This document shows, in pieces, positions 18,786-27,867 of a DNA stretch of 64,000 bases. This stretch comes from Nocardia asteroides (GTDB lineage Bacteria > Actinomycetota > Actinomycetes > Mycobacteriales > Mycobacteriaceae). The stretch lies in contig CP082844.1 of assembly GCA_019930625.1 (NCBI GenBank), positions 2,914,001 to 2,978,000 of the forward strand, given 5' to 3'. The notes under the pieces were generated by a model. It saw nothing but the letters and a program-made list of their open reading frames with translations, had not been told where the DNA came from and ran no database searches. The translations under genes were made by a program, and so were the position numbers. The number at the start of each line of letters is the position of its first letter. Position 1 is the stretch's first letter.

Positions 18786-20006
18786 CTACAGCGAGGCCAC
18801 CGCGGCGACGAAGCGATCGAGTTCGTCGAAGCCGACGAAGCAGTGCGGCGAGGCGCGCACGACGGAGGCGAGGCCCCGGCCGTTCATGTCCAGCAGGGTC
18901 GAGCCGGCGTGGCTGACCGTGACCGTGATGTCCTGCGCCAGCAGCCGGTCGCGCACCTCGACGGGGTCGACGCCGTCGACGGTGAAGGACACGATGCCGC
19001 TGTGCCGGATGCCGAGGTCGCGCACAGTCACGCCGGGAATCTCCGGCAGCGCCTTGCGCAGGTGCTCGGCGCGGGCCGCGATCGCGGCGTAGACGTCTTC
19101 CGGGCCCAGCTCGAGCAGGTATCGCACCGCGGCGCCCAGGCCGAGGCGGCCGGCGACGTCGCATTCCCAGAACTCGAAGCGGCTGGCATCGGGTGCGAGC
19201 CGGTAGTCGCTCGGACCGGTCCATTCCGCGCCGTGCAGGTCGAGCCGTCCGGGCTCCATCGACCGCGCCAATTCCGGCCGCAGGTAAAGAAACCCGGTGC
19301 CACGCGGGCCGCGCAGCCACTTGCGACCGGTGGCCGACAACGCGTCGACACCGAGCTCGGCCACGTCCAAGGGCAGCTGCCCGGCGGACTGACAGGCATC
19401 CAGCAGCACCAGCGCGCCGACGGAGTGCGCGATCCGGGTCGCCTCGGCGGCGGGGTTCACCAGCCCGCCGTTGGTCGGCGCGTGCAGCACCGAGACCAGC
19501 TTGACCCGTTCGTCGACCAACGCCTCCAGTGCGTCGAGGTCGATCTGCCCACTGCCGTCGCTGGGGATCTTCTCCACCGTGGCGCCGGTGGCTCGGGCGC
19601 GTTGCAGGGCGGCGATGGCATTGCTGGCGTAGTCGGCCTCGGAGACCAGGACGCGGTCGCCCGCGGCGAGTGGTACCGAGTAGAAGAAGTCCGCCCAGGA
19701 GCGGGTGGCGCTGTCGCTGAGCGCGATGCTTTCCGGTTCGGCGTTGATCAGCGCGCCGATCGCGGTCTTGACCTCGGCGAGATCATCGAGCCGTTCGTTC
19801 GCGGCGCGATAGCCGCCGATCTCCGCCTCCCGCCGCAGGTGCGCGACAACGGTCTCGGTGACGACCCGGGGCGGCAGCGACGACCCGGCGCTGTCGAGGA
19901 AAACCGGGCCTGGTCCGGGCCCGGACACGCATCCGGGAGTGTCGGCTCGTACGCGATCGTCATCCAGCATGGAGCCGACCTTATCGGGTCGAATGTTCGG
20001 CTTCAT
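18786..20006 (-). CDS. egtE: Ergothioneine biosynthesis PLP-dependent C-S lyase EgtE
   Basis: A 406-aa fold-type I class V aminotransferase-like enzyme that releases ergothioneine from hercynylcysteine sulfoxide. The N-terminus FLDSAGSS and EIGGYRAANE are typical. The PLP site is Asp203 and Gln206 (LLDACQSAGQ) with the Schiff-base lysine 229 in SATGRKWLRGPRGTGFLY. It is cysteine-desulfurase-like in sequence but is named by context: it diverges from egtA and completes egtA-B-C-D-E. The ATG at 20004-20006 was chosen; only a weak ribosome-binding site is visible. The 140 bp to egtA must hold both promoters. Confidence 0.9.
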   Translation of the reverse strand: MKPNIRPDKVGSMLDDDRVRADTPGCVSGPGPGPVFLDSAGSSLPPRVVTETVVAHLRREAEIGGYRAANERLDDLAEVKTAIGALINAEPESIALSDSATRSWADFFYSVPLAAGDRVLVSEADYASNAIAALQRARATGATVEKIPSDGSGQIDLDALEALVDERVKLVSVLHAPTNGGLVNPAAEATRIAHSVGALVLLDACQSAGQLPLDVAELGVDALSATGRKWLRGPRGTGFLYLRPELARSMEPGRLDLHGAEWTGPSDYRLAPDASRFEFWECDVAGRLGLGAAVRYLLELGPEDVYAAIAARAEHLRKALPEIPGVTVRDLGIRHSGIVSFTVDGVDPVEVRDRLLAQDITVTVSHAGSTLLDMNGRGLASVVRASPHCFVGFDELDRFVAAVASL

Positions 20007-20146
20007 GTCAGTTTCTTGTCGGTCCGCGTGGCTACGCTGGATGGATCGCCACACGCGAATTTCGGCCCGCGAGAGGAATACGACGGCGCCGAATGGCGAT
20101 AATCGAAGAGCAGCGGACTACGTCCCGGAGCCCACTGGAGGTCGGC

Positions 20147-21484
20147 ATGGCGGTGACGCTCGAGCGTTCTGAGTCGGCTGGTTGTGCCACCGAGCAGGGA
20201 GAACTTTCCTCCCGGGCCGCGGCGGAGGCCTACATCGGGGGGGTGTGCTTCAAGCTCGGGCCACCGGCCCTCATCGGCGCCGAACTCGAGTGGCTCACGG
20301 TGCACGGTGAGTGTTCGGCGTCCGGCCCTTCGGCCGCTCCGCGCCCCCAGCTGTCGATGTTGGCGGACGCGCTCGGACCGTACGCACCACGGTCCATCGC
20401 CCCTGATTCGCCGGCGCTCGCGCTGCCGGGGGGCAGCCGGGTCACACTCGAACCCGGAGGTCAGATCGAACTCTCCAGCGCCCCTTACGGCGCTGCCGCG
20501 CAGCTGTGCGAGCGGCTGCGTGACGATGCCCGCCTGTTGCGGGAACTTCTCGCTTCCCGGTCCATTCGCACCGTTTCCGTCGCCGCCGACGCGGACCGCC
20601 GCCCCAAACGCTTGCTTCAGTTGCCGCGCTATCGCGCGATGGAGCGCTCCTTCGGCGGCATCGGTCCTTTCGGCAAGCTGATGATGTGCAACACCGCGGC
20701 GACCCAGGTCAGTGTCGACGCGGGTGCCGACCGTGCGGACGTCACCGCACGCTGGACCGCCCTGAACGCCGTCGGCCCGGCCCTGCTGGCCGCCTTCGCC
20801 TGCTCACCCTCCCTGCGCGGCGCACCGCCCGGCGCGTGGGCGTCCCAGCGCATGCGGGCATGGCTGCGGCTGGACAACATGCGCACCCGCCCGCCGGTGC
20901 TGGACTGGACCGATCCGGTGGCCGCGTACGGCAGATGGGCGCTGGACGTGCCGCTGCTGTGCGTGCGCGCGCCCGGCGGGACCACCGAACGCGGTGACGG
21001 TGACGAGGGATGGTCCGCACCGCCCGGAGCGACATTCGCCGACTGGCTGTCCGGCGCGCTGGACGACGAGGTCGGCCGCCGCCCGGACACCGGCGACCTC
21101 GACTATCACCTGACCACGCTGTTCCCTCCGGTGCGTGCCTCGGGCCACTTGGAAGTCCGCTACATCGACGCCCAGCCCGGTGACATGTGGACCGTTCCGG
21201 TACACGTCTTCGAGGGGCTCATGTCCAGCCCCGCGGTGGTCGCCGAGGCGAGCTCGATCGCCGCGCCGCTGGCCGGTCGCTGGGTCGACGCCGCTCGCTA
21301 CGGATTGGCCGATCCGGACATCCGTGCCGGTGCGGTCGCCCTGCTGCGGCTCGCGGCCGAGCACACCGCGACCGACGAGGCGGCCCGCGCCGTGCGAGTC
21401 GCCGCCGAACGATGTCACCGTGGTCGGACCCCGACCGACGACGACACCGGCAACGGCTCGGAGCCTCCGGGAGCGGCCCCGTGA
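20147..21484 (+). CDS. egtA: Glutamate-cysteine ligase EgtA
   Basis: A 445-aa member of the GCS2-type ligases that makes gamma-glutamylcysteine for EgtB. Typical segments: PALIGAELEWLTVHG, LEPGGQIELSSAP, RYRAMERSFGGIGPFGKLMMCNTAATQVSVD and a later HLEVRYIDAQP. The start ATG 20147 has GGAGG 5 nt upstream and is better than the in-frame ATG 54 bp earlier. It is the first gene of egtABCD. The TGA stop overlaps a GTG that opens a 45-codon frame running to the egtB start. Confidence 0.93.
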   Translation: MAVTLERSESAGCATEQGELSSRAAAEAYIGGVCFKLGPPALIGAELEWLTVHGECSASGPSAAPRPQLSMLADALGPYAPRSIAPDSPALALPGGSRVTLEPGGQIELSSAPYGAAAQLCERLRDDARLLRELLASRSIRTVSVAADADRRPKRLLQLPRYRAMERSFGGIGPFGKLMMCNTAATQVSVDAGADRADVTARWTALNAVGPALLAAFACSPSLRGAPPGAWASQRMRAWLRLDNMRTRPPVLDWTDPVAAYGRWALDVPLLCVRAPGGTTERGDGDEGWSAPPGATFADWLSGALDDEVGRRPDTGDLDYHLTTLFPPVRASGHLEVRYIDAQPGDMWTVPVHVFEGLMSSPAVVAEASSIAAPLAGRWVDAARYGLADPDIRAGAVALLRLAAEHTATDEAARAVRVAAERCHRGRTPTDDDTGNGSEPPGAAP

Positions 21485-21618
21485 CGACGATGCACCCGCT
21501 CTTTTCCGACGGCGCCCCGGCCGACCAGGCCGGCGTGAGCCGAAGCGCCCGCCGCGGCACCGACACCCGCGGCCGCGCGGCCGCCGATCAGCACGAACTC
21601 CGGAGACGTTTCCCGTGA
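21481..21618 (+). CDS. Possible 45-aa coupling ORF between egtA and egtB
   Basis: GTG 21481 overlaps the egtA stop (GTGA), and this frame ends with TGA at 21616-21618, overlapping the egtB GTG start (again GTGA). The product would begin with (M)TTMHPLFSDGAPAD and end with an Arg-rich tail. No domain is recognised and no separate ribosome-binding site is needed. It could be a translational bridge or simply an open frame in GC-rich DNA; the 130-bp egtA-egtB gap holds nothing else. Confidence 0.3.
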   Translation: MTTMHPLFSDGAPADQAGVSRSARRGTDTRGRAAADQHELRRRFP

Positions 21619-22961
21619 CCACTTCGCATTCCGCCCCGACCGACAACTCCGGCACCGAACAGCTCCGCGACCGGATCGCCGACGTCCTCACCCGCGCGCG
21701 ACAGCGCACCCTCACCCTCACCGACTGTGTCGACGAAGCCGAACTGGTGGCCCAGCATTCGCGGCTGATGAGCCCGCTGGTCTGGGACCTCGCACACATC
21801 GGCAACCAGGAAGAACTCTGGCTCGTGCGCGATGTCGGCGGCCGCGACCCGGTGCGCGCCGACATCGATGAACTCTACGACGCCTTCAAGCACGCCCGCG
21901 CGAACCGGCCCACGCTGCCGCTGCTGGACCCCACGCAAGCCCGCGGCTACGTCGGCGCCGTGCGCGACAAAGTGTTCGATGTGCTGGAGCGCAGCGACTT
22001 ACGAGGTCGTCCACTGATCGACGGCGGTTTCGCGTTCGGAATGATCGCTCAGCACGAGCAGCAGCACGACGAGACCATGCTGGCCACCCATCAGCTGCGC
22101 ACGGGAGCCGCCGTGCTCTCCGCGCCCGCGGCGCCGACTTCGGCGGCGCCGGTCACGGGGGAAGTCGTCATCCCGGCGGGTGAATTCACCATGGGCACTT
22201 CGACCGACGCGTGGGCGCTGGACAACGAGCGCCCCGCCCATCAGGTCCGGGTGCCCGGTTTCGCGATCGACGCCGCGCCGGTCACCAACGAGCAGTACCT
22301 GGCCTTCGTCGACGACGGCGGCTACGAGCGGCCCGAACTGTGGTCCGAGCGTGGCTGGGCGCACCGCGTCGAGGCGGGCCTGGTCGCGCCGCAGTTCTGG
22401 GAGCGCGATCCGTCCGGGCGCTGGTGGCGGCGGGTCTTCGGGGTGATGACCCCGCTGCGGCCTCGGCAGCCGGTAGTGCACGTGTGCTGGTTCGAGGCCG
22501 AGGCCTACGCGAACTGGGCAGGCAAGCGCCTGCCCACCGAAGCGGAGTGGGAGAAGGCGGCCAGGTTCGACCCGGCCACCGGCGTGTCGCGCCGATTCCC
22601 CTGGGGCGAGGCCGATCCCGATGCCGCCACCGCCAACCTCGGGCAGCGTCACCTGGAGCCCGCCGAGGTCGGCGCGTATCCGGCAGGCGCGTCCCCCGCG
22701 GGTGTGCACCAGCTGATCGGTGACGTGTGGGAATGGACCGCCTCCGGCTTCGAGGCGTACCCGGGATTCCGCGCGTTCCCGTACCGGGAGTACTCCGAGG
22801 TGTTTTTCGGCGGCGACTACCGGGTGCTGCGCGGCGGTTGTTTCGGTACCGATCCGGTGGCCTGCCGCGCCACCTTCCGCAACTGGGACCACCCCGTCCG
22901 CCGCCAGATCTTCGCCGGGTTCCGCTTGGCGCGAGACCTGCGGCCGGGAGAAGGCGAGTGA
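21615..22961 (+). CDS. egtB: Hercynine oxygenase (sulfoxide synthase) EgtB
   Basis: A 448-aa non-heme iron enzyme joining hercynine and gamma-glutamylcysteine through a sulfoxide. The N-terminal DinB-like four-helix part supplies the iron ligands: His61 in DLAHIGNQEE, and His147 and His151 in MIAQHEQQHDET (the HX3HXE motif). The C-terminal ~270 residues are a formylglycine-generating-enzyme-type domain (IPAGEFTMGTS, LPTEAEWEKAARF, GDVWEWTASGFE, GCFGTDPVACRATFRNW, FAGFRLARDL). The GTG at 21615 was chosen because GGAG precedes it; upstream sequence in this frame runs antiparallel to sense into egtA. Third position in the ergothioneine operon counting the mini-ORF. Confidence 0.95.
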   Translation: MTTSHSAPTDNSGTEQLRDRIADVLTRARQRTLTLTDCVDEAELVAQHSRLMSPLVWDLAHIGNQEELWLVRDVGGRDPVRADIDELYDAFKHARANRPTLPLLDPTQARGYVGAVRDKVFDVLERSDLRGRPLIDGGFAFGMIAQHEQQHDETMLATHQLRTGAAVLSAPAAPTSAAPVTGEVVIPAGEFTMGTSTDAWALDNERPAHQVRVPGFAIDAAPVTNEQYLAFVDDGGYERPELWSERGWAHRVEAGLVAPQFWERDPSGRWWRRVFGVMTPLRPRQPVVHVCWFEAEAYANWAGKRLPTEAEWEKAARFDPATGVSRRFPWGEADPDAATANLGQRHLEPAEVGAYPAGASPAGVHQLIGDVWEWTASGFEAYPGFRAFPYREYSEVFFGGDYRVLRGGCFGTDPVACRATFRNWDHPVRRQIFAGFRLARDLRPGEGE

Positions 22962-23059
22962 GCGACCGCGGACACGCCGCGTGCCGGCCGGAAGGCCGCA
23001 GCGACGCGGCAGGCGGCCCCTGCCCGGCCACGGTCGTCGCGGTGGATGCCGATGTGTAG
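22958..23059 (+). CDS. Possible 33-aa coupling ORF between egtB and egtC
   Basis: GTG 22958 overlaps the egtB stop (GTGA), and the frame ends at TAG 23057-23059, just inside the egtC start (ATGTGTAG). The product would begin (M)SDRGHAACRPEG. This repeats the arrangement seen between egtA and egtB. No domain is recognised; chance in GC-rich DNA is a real possibility. Confidence 0.25.
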   Translation: MSDRGHAACRPEGRSDAAGGPCPATVVAVDADV

Positions 23060-23861
23060 ACACCTCGGCTACGTCGGTCCGCCGGTGCGGGTGGGCGAGA
23101 TGTTGACCCTCGGTTCCCATTCACTGCGCACCCAGGCCTGGGCCCCGCGCGACATGCGCCACGGCGGCACCATCAACGCCGACGGCTTCGGCGTCGCCTG
23201 GTGGCGCGTCGCGGCGGACGAAACGGTCACCGCCAGCCGTTACCGCAACGCCGCGCCGATCTGGACCGACCCGGCGGTGGACGAGGTGCTGCCGCAGCTG
23301 GAGTCCGCCGCCGTGCTCGCGGCGGTGCGGTCGGCGACGGTCGGCATGCCGGTCGAGCGGTCCGCGTGCGCGCCGTTCACCCGCGACCGCTGGGCGTTCA
23401 GTCACAACGGCGTGGTTCCGGACTGGCGTCGCACCCTCACCGGCGTGGCCGGCGAGTTCGCGCTCATCGCGGCCGAACTGGGCGCCGAGGATCTGTTCAC
23501 CCCGGCGCGGCTGCTGGAGGCGGAATCGGCCACCGACGCCGCCACACTGTGGGTGCTGCTGTGCGATCTGCTGTCGACCAGTTCCCCGGACGGTGAGTGG
23601 TCGGCGGCTCCGGCGGCGCTGCGGCTGCTCGTGTCCGCGATCCTCGGCCGGGCGCCGGAGGCACGCCTGAATCTGCTGCTCTCCGATGGCGCGCAGCTGT
23701 GGGCGACCACCTGCTCCCACTCCCTGTCGGTGCTGGTGACCGACGATTTCGCACTCGTGTCCTCCGAACCGTTCGACGACGACCCACGCTGGCGATCGAT
23801 CCCGGACCGCAGCCTGGTCAGCGCCAAGCCCGGCACGCTGTCCGTCGACGCCCTCCTCTGA
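23052..23861 (+). CDS. egtC: Gamma-glutamyl-hercynylcysteine sulfoxide hydrolase EgtC
   Basis: A 269-aa class II glutamine amidotransferase-like (Ntn) hydrolase that removes the glutamyl group during ergothioneine synthesis. I place the start at the second ATG, 23052, because it puts Cys directly after Met (MCRHLGYVG), as the N-terminal nucleophile mechanism requires; the ATG at 23046 would add Met-Pro. Conserved features are NADGFGVAWW and RDRWAFSHNGVVPDW. It is followed 16 nt later by egtD. Confidence 0.94.
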   Translation: MCRHLGYVGPPVRVGEMLTLGSHSLRTQAWAPRDMRHGGTINADGFGVAWWRVAADETVTASRYRNAAPIWTDPAVDEVLPQLESAAVLAAVRSATVGMPVERSACAPFTRDRWAFSHNGVVPDWRRTLTGVAGEFALIAAELGAEDLFTPARLLEAESATDAATLWVLLCDLLSTSSPDGEWSAAPAALRLLVSAILGRAPEARLNLLLSDGAQLWATTCSHSLSVLVTDDFALVSSEPFDDDPRWRSIPDRSLVSAKPGTLSVDALL

Positions 23862-23877
23862 CCCGAAAGGCCCAGCC

Positions 23878-24849
23878 ATGACCGCAGCCACGCTGGACAT
23901 CCACCTCACCGAAGACGATCTGAACGCGGCGCTCCGCTCGGACGCCCGGCTCGGCCTGGAAGCCACCCCGAAATGGTTGCCGCCCAAATGGTTCTACGAC
24001 GGCAGGGGCAGCGAGCTGTTCGAGCGGATCACCGAGCTGCCCGAGTACTATCCGACCCGCACCGAGCGCGCGCTGCTGGATCGGGTGGTCGACGAGATCG
24101 CCGACGCCGCCCAGGCCGAGGTGCTCGTCGAGCTCGGCGCGGGATCGGCGGCGAAGACTCGCCTGCTGCTCACCGCGTCGATCGCCCGTGGGCCGTTGAA
24201 GACATATGTGCCGCAAGATGTTTCGTCGACGGCGCTGCGCGCCGCGGTGGACGAGGTCGCGACCGAGTTTCCCGGGTTGGCCGTGCACGGTGTGGTCAGC
24301 GATTTCACCGGCACCTTGGACACCCTGCCGCGCGGCGGACGCCGAATGATCGCCTTCCTGGGCGGCACCATCGGCAACCTGGTCCCCGAGGAGCGGTCCG
24401 CATTCCTCGCCAGGATCCACGACGTGCTCGAACCGGGTGAGCAACTGCTGCTCGGAGCCGGGCTGGTCACCGACCCGGCGGTGCTCGTCCCCGCCTACGA
24501 CGACGCGGCGGGTGTGACCGCCGAGTTCAACCGGAACGTGCTGCACGTGTTGAATGCCCGGTTGCGCGCCGACTTCGCGCCGGAGAAGTTCCGGCACGTC
24601 GCGGTCTGGGACGCGGAGCGGGAGTGGATAGAGATGCGGCTGGAGGCGAGCGAGGACATGACCGTCACGGTCGGCGACCTCGATCTGACCGCGCGCTTCG
24701 GCCGCGGCGAACAGATACGCACCGAGATCTCGGCGAAATTCCGGGTCGACGGCCTCGACGCCGAACTCGCCGCCGCGGGCTTCGACACCGGACACGTGTG
24801 GACCGATCCGGACGATCGCTTCGCGCTGGTCCTCGCCGGGCGGCGCTGA
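23878..24849 (+). CDS. egtD: L-histidine N(alpha)-methyltransferase EgtD
   Basis: A 323-aa SAM-dependent enzyme that trimethylates histidine to hercynine, the first ergothioneine intermediate. It has the family pattern PKWLPPKWFYDGRGSELFERI, LPEYYPTRTERALL, the SAM-binding VELGAGSAAKTRLLL, FLGGTIGNLVPEER, FNRNVLHVLN and the C-terminal EISAKFR. GAAAGG precedes the ATG. It is the last gene of the operon; the DUF2461 gene is convergent with it. Confidence 0.95.
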   Translation: MTAATLDIHLTEDDLNAALRSDARLGLEATPKWLPPKWFYDGRGSELFERITELPEYYPTRTERALLDRVVDEIADAAQAEVLVELGAGSAAKTRLLLTASIARGPLKTYVPQDVSSTALRAAVDEVATEFPGLAVHGVVSDFTGTLDTLPRGGRRMIAFLGGTIGNLVPEERSAFLARIHDVLEPGEQLLLGAGLVTDPAVLVPAYDDAAGVTAEFNRNVLHVLNARLRADFAPEKFRHVAVWDAEREWIEMRLEASEDMTVTVGDLDLTARFGRGEQIRTEISAKFRVDGLDAELAAAGFDTGHVWTDPDDRFALVLAGRR

Positions 24850-24873
24850 CGGCGCTCCCGTCGGCGGCGGTCA

Positions 24874-25518
24874 CTACGACGGCACGCCGCCGACCACCGC
24901 CGCGAGCCACTCGACCAGCGGCCGCATAGTCTCCCACGCGGAGCGGATTTCCTTCGCCGCCCGCGGGGTTTCCAGCCAGGCGGGCGCGCCGAATTCCTTG
25001 CCACAGGTGATGGACTTGTGGCGCAGCAGGTCGATGCGCGGATGGTCGGCGTCGTAGCCCTTGGGGCGGGTCTTCAGTTTCTCGCCGTCGATGGTGTAGC
25101 CCGCGTGGGCGAGTTCCGCGAGGATCGCCGCCAGTTCCGGTCCGCGCACCTCGTCATCGATGGTGGCGCGCAGCTGCGCGAGCTGGTCGGGCGAGCCCTG
25201 GTAGAAACCCCCGCCGACGAACAAGCCCGCGGCGTTGATCTGGACGTACCAGCCCACGCCCGGCGCGGCGCGCACCACAGCGCCCTGCGCGGTCTTGTAC
25301 GGCGACTTGTCCTTGGCGAATCGCACGTCCCGGTAGGGCCGGAAGATCTTTGCCGGTCCGAAGTCCGGTTCGAGATCGGTTACGAGCGCTTTCATCGGCG
25401 CGAGCACCGACTCGTCGTAGATCTTCTTGTGCGCGGTCCAGAACGCCTTGGAGTTGTCGGCTTCCAAGTCCTCGTAGAAGTCCGGCCCCGCCAGCGGAAA
25501 GCCTGTGAATCCGGTCAT
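24874..25518 (-). CDS. DUF2461 family protein
   Basis: A 214-aa cytoplasmic protein with the DUF2461 pattern: FYEDLEADNSKAFWTAHKKIY at the start, then KIFRPYRDVRFAKDKSPYKT, GWYVQINAAGLFVGGGFY and KTRPKGYDADHPRIDLLRHKS. The family has no established biochemical function that I know. It is encoded convergently to egtD and upstream of no obvious partner. Confidence 0.85.
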   Translation of the reverse strand: MTGFTGFPLAGPDFYEDLEADNSKAFWTAHKKIYDESVLAPMKALVTDLEPDFGPAKIFRPYRDVRFAKDKSPYKTAQGAVVRAAPGVGWYVQINAAGLFVGGGFYQGSPDQLAQLRATIDDEVRGPELAAILAELAHAGYTIDGEKLKTRPKGYDADHPRIDLLRHKSITCGKEFGAPAWLETPRAAKEIRSAWETMRPLVEWLAAVVGGVPS

Positions 25519-25568
25519 GCTCGCGCACCCGCCGAGCCGGTGTCACCGAAGAGACGCATACCGAGAAT

Positions 25569-26426
25569 CTACGTGGTGAGGTCTCCGCCGAACACGGCGA
25601 ACCCTACGACCAAGCCGATCACCATGCCGACGCCCGACGCGATCGCTGCCCATTTGCCGAGCGATTCACCCTTGTTGTGTCCGATGACGCCCAGGATTAT
25701 CCCGGCCGGGCCGAAGAGGATCGGGCAGAACAGCACCGCGGTGACCGCGCAGACGAACCCGATGATCGAGTACACCTGACTTCCCGGCTGCCTCGGTGGT
25801 GTGCCATAGGGTTCGTAGCCCTGCTGCGGGTAGGACGGGTAGCCGTACTGCGGCTGCTGCCCGGACGCCGGATAGTTGTACACCCCGCCCGCCGGGTACT
25901 GGGGTTGTCCGGTCGGCGGATACGGCTCCTGGGCGTCGGCGGGCTGCCCGGTGGGCGGATAAGGCGATTGCCCACCTGACCCGTATCGCGTGTGGTCGTC
26001 CGGCGTGAACCGCTGCGTCGACTCGTCGGGCGGGGGCTGCGGCGCGGAGCCGGACAAGGGGTTCTCCGGCGCGGCGGGTTCGGCGCCCCAGGACTGTTGA
26101 CCACTCGGGCCGTCGGCGCCCCATGGCTGGGGTTCGGCGGGCTGGCCGCTGGGTTCGGCTCCCCACTGGCCGCCCAGCCGGCCCGCGTGCTGCGTGCCGC
26201 CCGGCTGCCACCATTGGTCCGCGGCCCCCGGCTCGGTCTCCGGCGGCCGCGCGGCAGCGGGGTCGTGCTCGGTGGGTTGTCCGCCAGGTGTCTGGGCCGG
26301 AGCGGCGCCGGTCAGCGGCTGGGCAGGCTCGTCACCGGAGGAGTCCCCGGTCTGCTTCGGCGACGACGGCGACTCCGACGGCCGCGGCTCGTCGTTCGTG
26401 TGCTCCGGATCCTTCGGCGTGCTCAT
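25569..26426 (-). CDS. Proline-rich membrane protein with DUF4190-type tail
   Basis: A 285-aa protein. The first ~215 residues are disordered and rich in Pro, Gln, Gly and Ser, with tandem PYPPTGQP units and a tyrosine-rich end (YGYPSYPQQGYEPYGTPP). The last ~65 residues contain two hydrophobic helices (SIIGFVCAVTAVLFCPILFG and IASGVGMVIGLVVGFAVFGG) joined by GIILGVIGHNKGE, as in DUF4190 proteins. The start has AGGAGGGTGCG upstream. It is probably an inner-membrane protein with a cytoplasmic unstructured domain; function unknown. Confidence 0.8.
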   Translation of the reverse strand: MSTPKDPEHTNDEPRPSESPSSPKQTGDSSGDEPAQPLTGAAPAQTPGGQPTEHDPAAARPPETEPGAADQWWQPGGTQHAGRLGGQWGAEPSGQPAEPQPWGADGPSGQQSWGAEPAAPENPLSGSAPQPPPDESTQRFTPDDHTRYGSGGQSPYPPTGQPADAQEPYPPTGQPQYPAGGVYNYPASGQQPQYGYPSYPQQGYEPYGTPPRQPGSQVYSIIGFVCAVTAVLFCPILFGPAGIILGVIGHNKGESLGKWAAIASGVGMVIGLVVGFAVFGGDLTT

Positions 26427-26530
26427 CGCACCCTCCTCGTATCGTCCCGGTCACGCAACCTATGCCTACCACGGTGAACGCGGCGTCGTCCTCGATTGCG
26501 CCGGTGTGGCGCGTCGAGGCGGGCGGGGTC

Positions 26531-26791
26531 TCAGAGGTCCTCGTCGTCGACGATCTCGATGGCGGCCACCTCGGCGGACCGGTCGTCGGCCTCGTCGTCC
26601 TCGGCCCGGCCGTCGCCCGGTGTCCACTCCTGCTCCAGCTCGTCGCCGATGCCGAGCCTGCCGTCGTCCTCGTCCTCGTGGTAGCGGATGCGCAGGTCGT
26701 CGGGCGGATCCTCGATGTTGCGCTGATACTCGCGGATCTCGTCCTCCTGGTCGTCATCCCCCATCTCGGTTTCCAGCGGGTCACGGTCCAT
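26531..26791 (-). CDS. Small acidic hypothetical protein
   Basis: An 86-aa, strongly acidic protein (many Asp and Glu) with no Cys, no membrane segment and no recognised domain. The ATG has GAGGG just upstream and a GATACT sequence that could be a -10. Codon third positions are GC-rich as in neighbouring genes, and another frame over the same DNA gives an implausible Arg/Thr-rich product. It lies between the Pro-rich membrane protein and prsA. Confidence 0.6.
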   Translation of the reverse strand: MDRDPLETEMGDDDQEDEIREYQRNIEDPPDDLRIRYHEDEDDGRLGIGDELEQEWTPGDGRAEDDEADDRSAEVAAIEIVDDEDL

Positions 26792-26886
26792 ACCCTCAGT
26801 ATCCCCACCGATCGCCGCGGCTAACGCGCATACGACAACGGCGGCCCGGACCGAAGTCCGAGCCGCCGTTCTCGCGATGTGTTCCT

Positions 26887-27867
26887 TTATGCGTTGCCGT
26901 TGAAAAGGCCGGTGACCGAGCCGTTCTCGAAGACCTCGCGGATGGTTCGGGCCAGCAGCGGCGCGATGGACAGCACCGTCAGCTGCGGGAACTTCTTCTC
27001 CTCCGTCAGCGGCAGGGTGTTGGTCACCACGACCTCCTTGGCGCCGCAGCTCGCCAGGCGCTCGGCGGCGGGCGGGCTCAGCACGCCGTGGGTCGCGGCG
27101 ATGACCACGTCACCGGCGCCGGCCTCCTTGAGCACCTTGACCGCGCCCGCGATGGTGCCGCCGGTGTCGATCATGTCGTCGATCAGGATGCAGGTGCGGC
27201 CCTCGACCTCACCGACCACGCGGTTGGACTTCACCTGGTTGGGCACCAGCGGGTCGCGGGTCTTGTGGATGAAGGCCAGCGGCGAGCCGCCCAGCGAGTC
27301 GGCCCACTTCTCCGCGACGCGCACGCGGCCGGAGTCGGGGGACACGACGGTGATGTGCTCGAGGCTGTAGTTGGTGCGGATGTACTCCGCCAGCTGCAAC
27401 TGGGCGTGCATGTGGTCGACCGGGCCGTCGAAGAAGCCCTGGATCTGGTCGGTGTGCAGGTCGACGGTGATGATCCGGTCCGCACCCGCGGTCTTCAGCA
27501 GATCCGCCACCAGGCGGGCCGAGATGGGCTCGCGGCCGCGGTGCTTCTTGTCCTGGCGGGCGTACGGGTAGAACGGCAGCACCGCGGTGATCCGCTTGGC
27601 CGAGCCGCGCTTGAGCGCGTCGATCATGATGAGCTGTTCCATCAGCCACTGGTTCAGCGGTGCGGGGAAGCTCTGCAGAACGAAGGCGTCGGAACCGCGG
27701 ACCGACTCCTCGAACCGGACGAAGATCTCGCCGTTGGCGAAGTCCCGTGCGATCTGCGGGGTGACGTGGACGTCGAGTTCCTTGGCGACCTGCTCGGCCA
27801 GCTCAGGATGAGCGCGTCCCGAGAAGAGCATCAGGTTCTTCTGGTTATCGATCCATGACGCGGTCAC
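26887..27867 (-). CDS. prsA: Ribose-phosphate pyrophosphokinase
   Basis: A 326-aa cytosolic enzyme making PRPP from ribose 5-phosphate and ATP, the precursor for nucleotides, His, Trp and, in this group, cell-wall arabinan. Motifs: [31 protein letters not shown], the PRPP-loop [18 protein letters not shown], and [17 protein letters not shown]. The start GTG overlaps the glmU stop (GTGA), so it is translationally coupled to glmU, as in M. tuberculosis. Confidence 0.96.
   Translation of the reverse strand: MTASWIDNQKNLMLFSGRAHPELAEQVAKELDVHVTPQIARDFANGEIFVRFEESVRGSDAFVLQSFPAPLNQWLMEQLIMIDALKRGSAKRITAVLPFYPYARQDKKHRGREPISARLVADLLKTAGADRIITVDLHTDQIQGFFDGPVDHMHAQLQLAEYIRTNYSLEHITVVSPDSGRVRVAEKWADSLGGSPLAFIHKTRDPLVPNQVKSNRVVGEVEGRTCILIDDMIDTGGTIAGAVKVLKEAGAGDVVIAATHGVLSPPAAERLASCGAKEVVVTNTLPLTEEKKFPQLTVLSIAPLLARTIREVFENGSVTGLFNGNA

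Noticed and set aside
16900..19320. An 806-codon minus-strand frame over the acyl-AMP ligase and egtE
   Set aside because: Arg/Ala/Gly-rich with no motifs; the two true genes are in other frames with complete family signatures.
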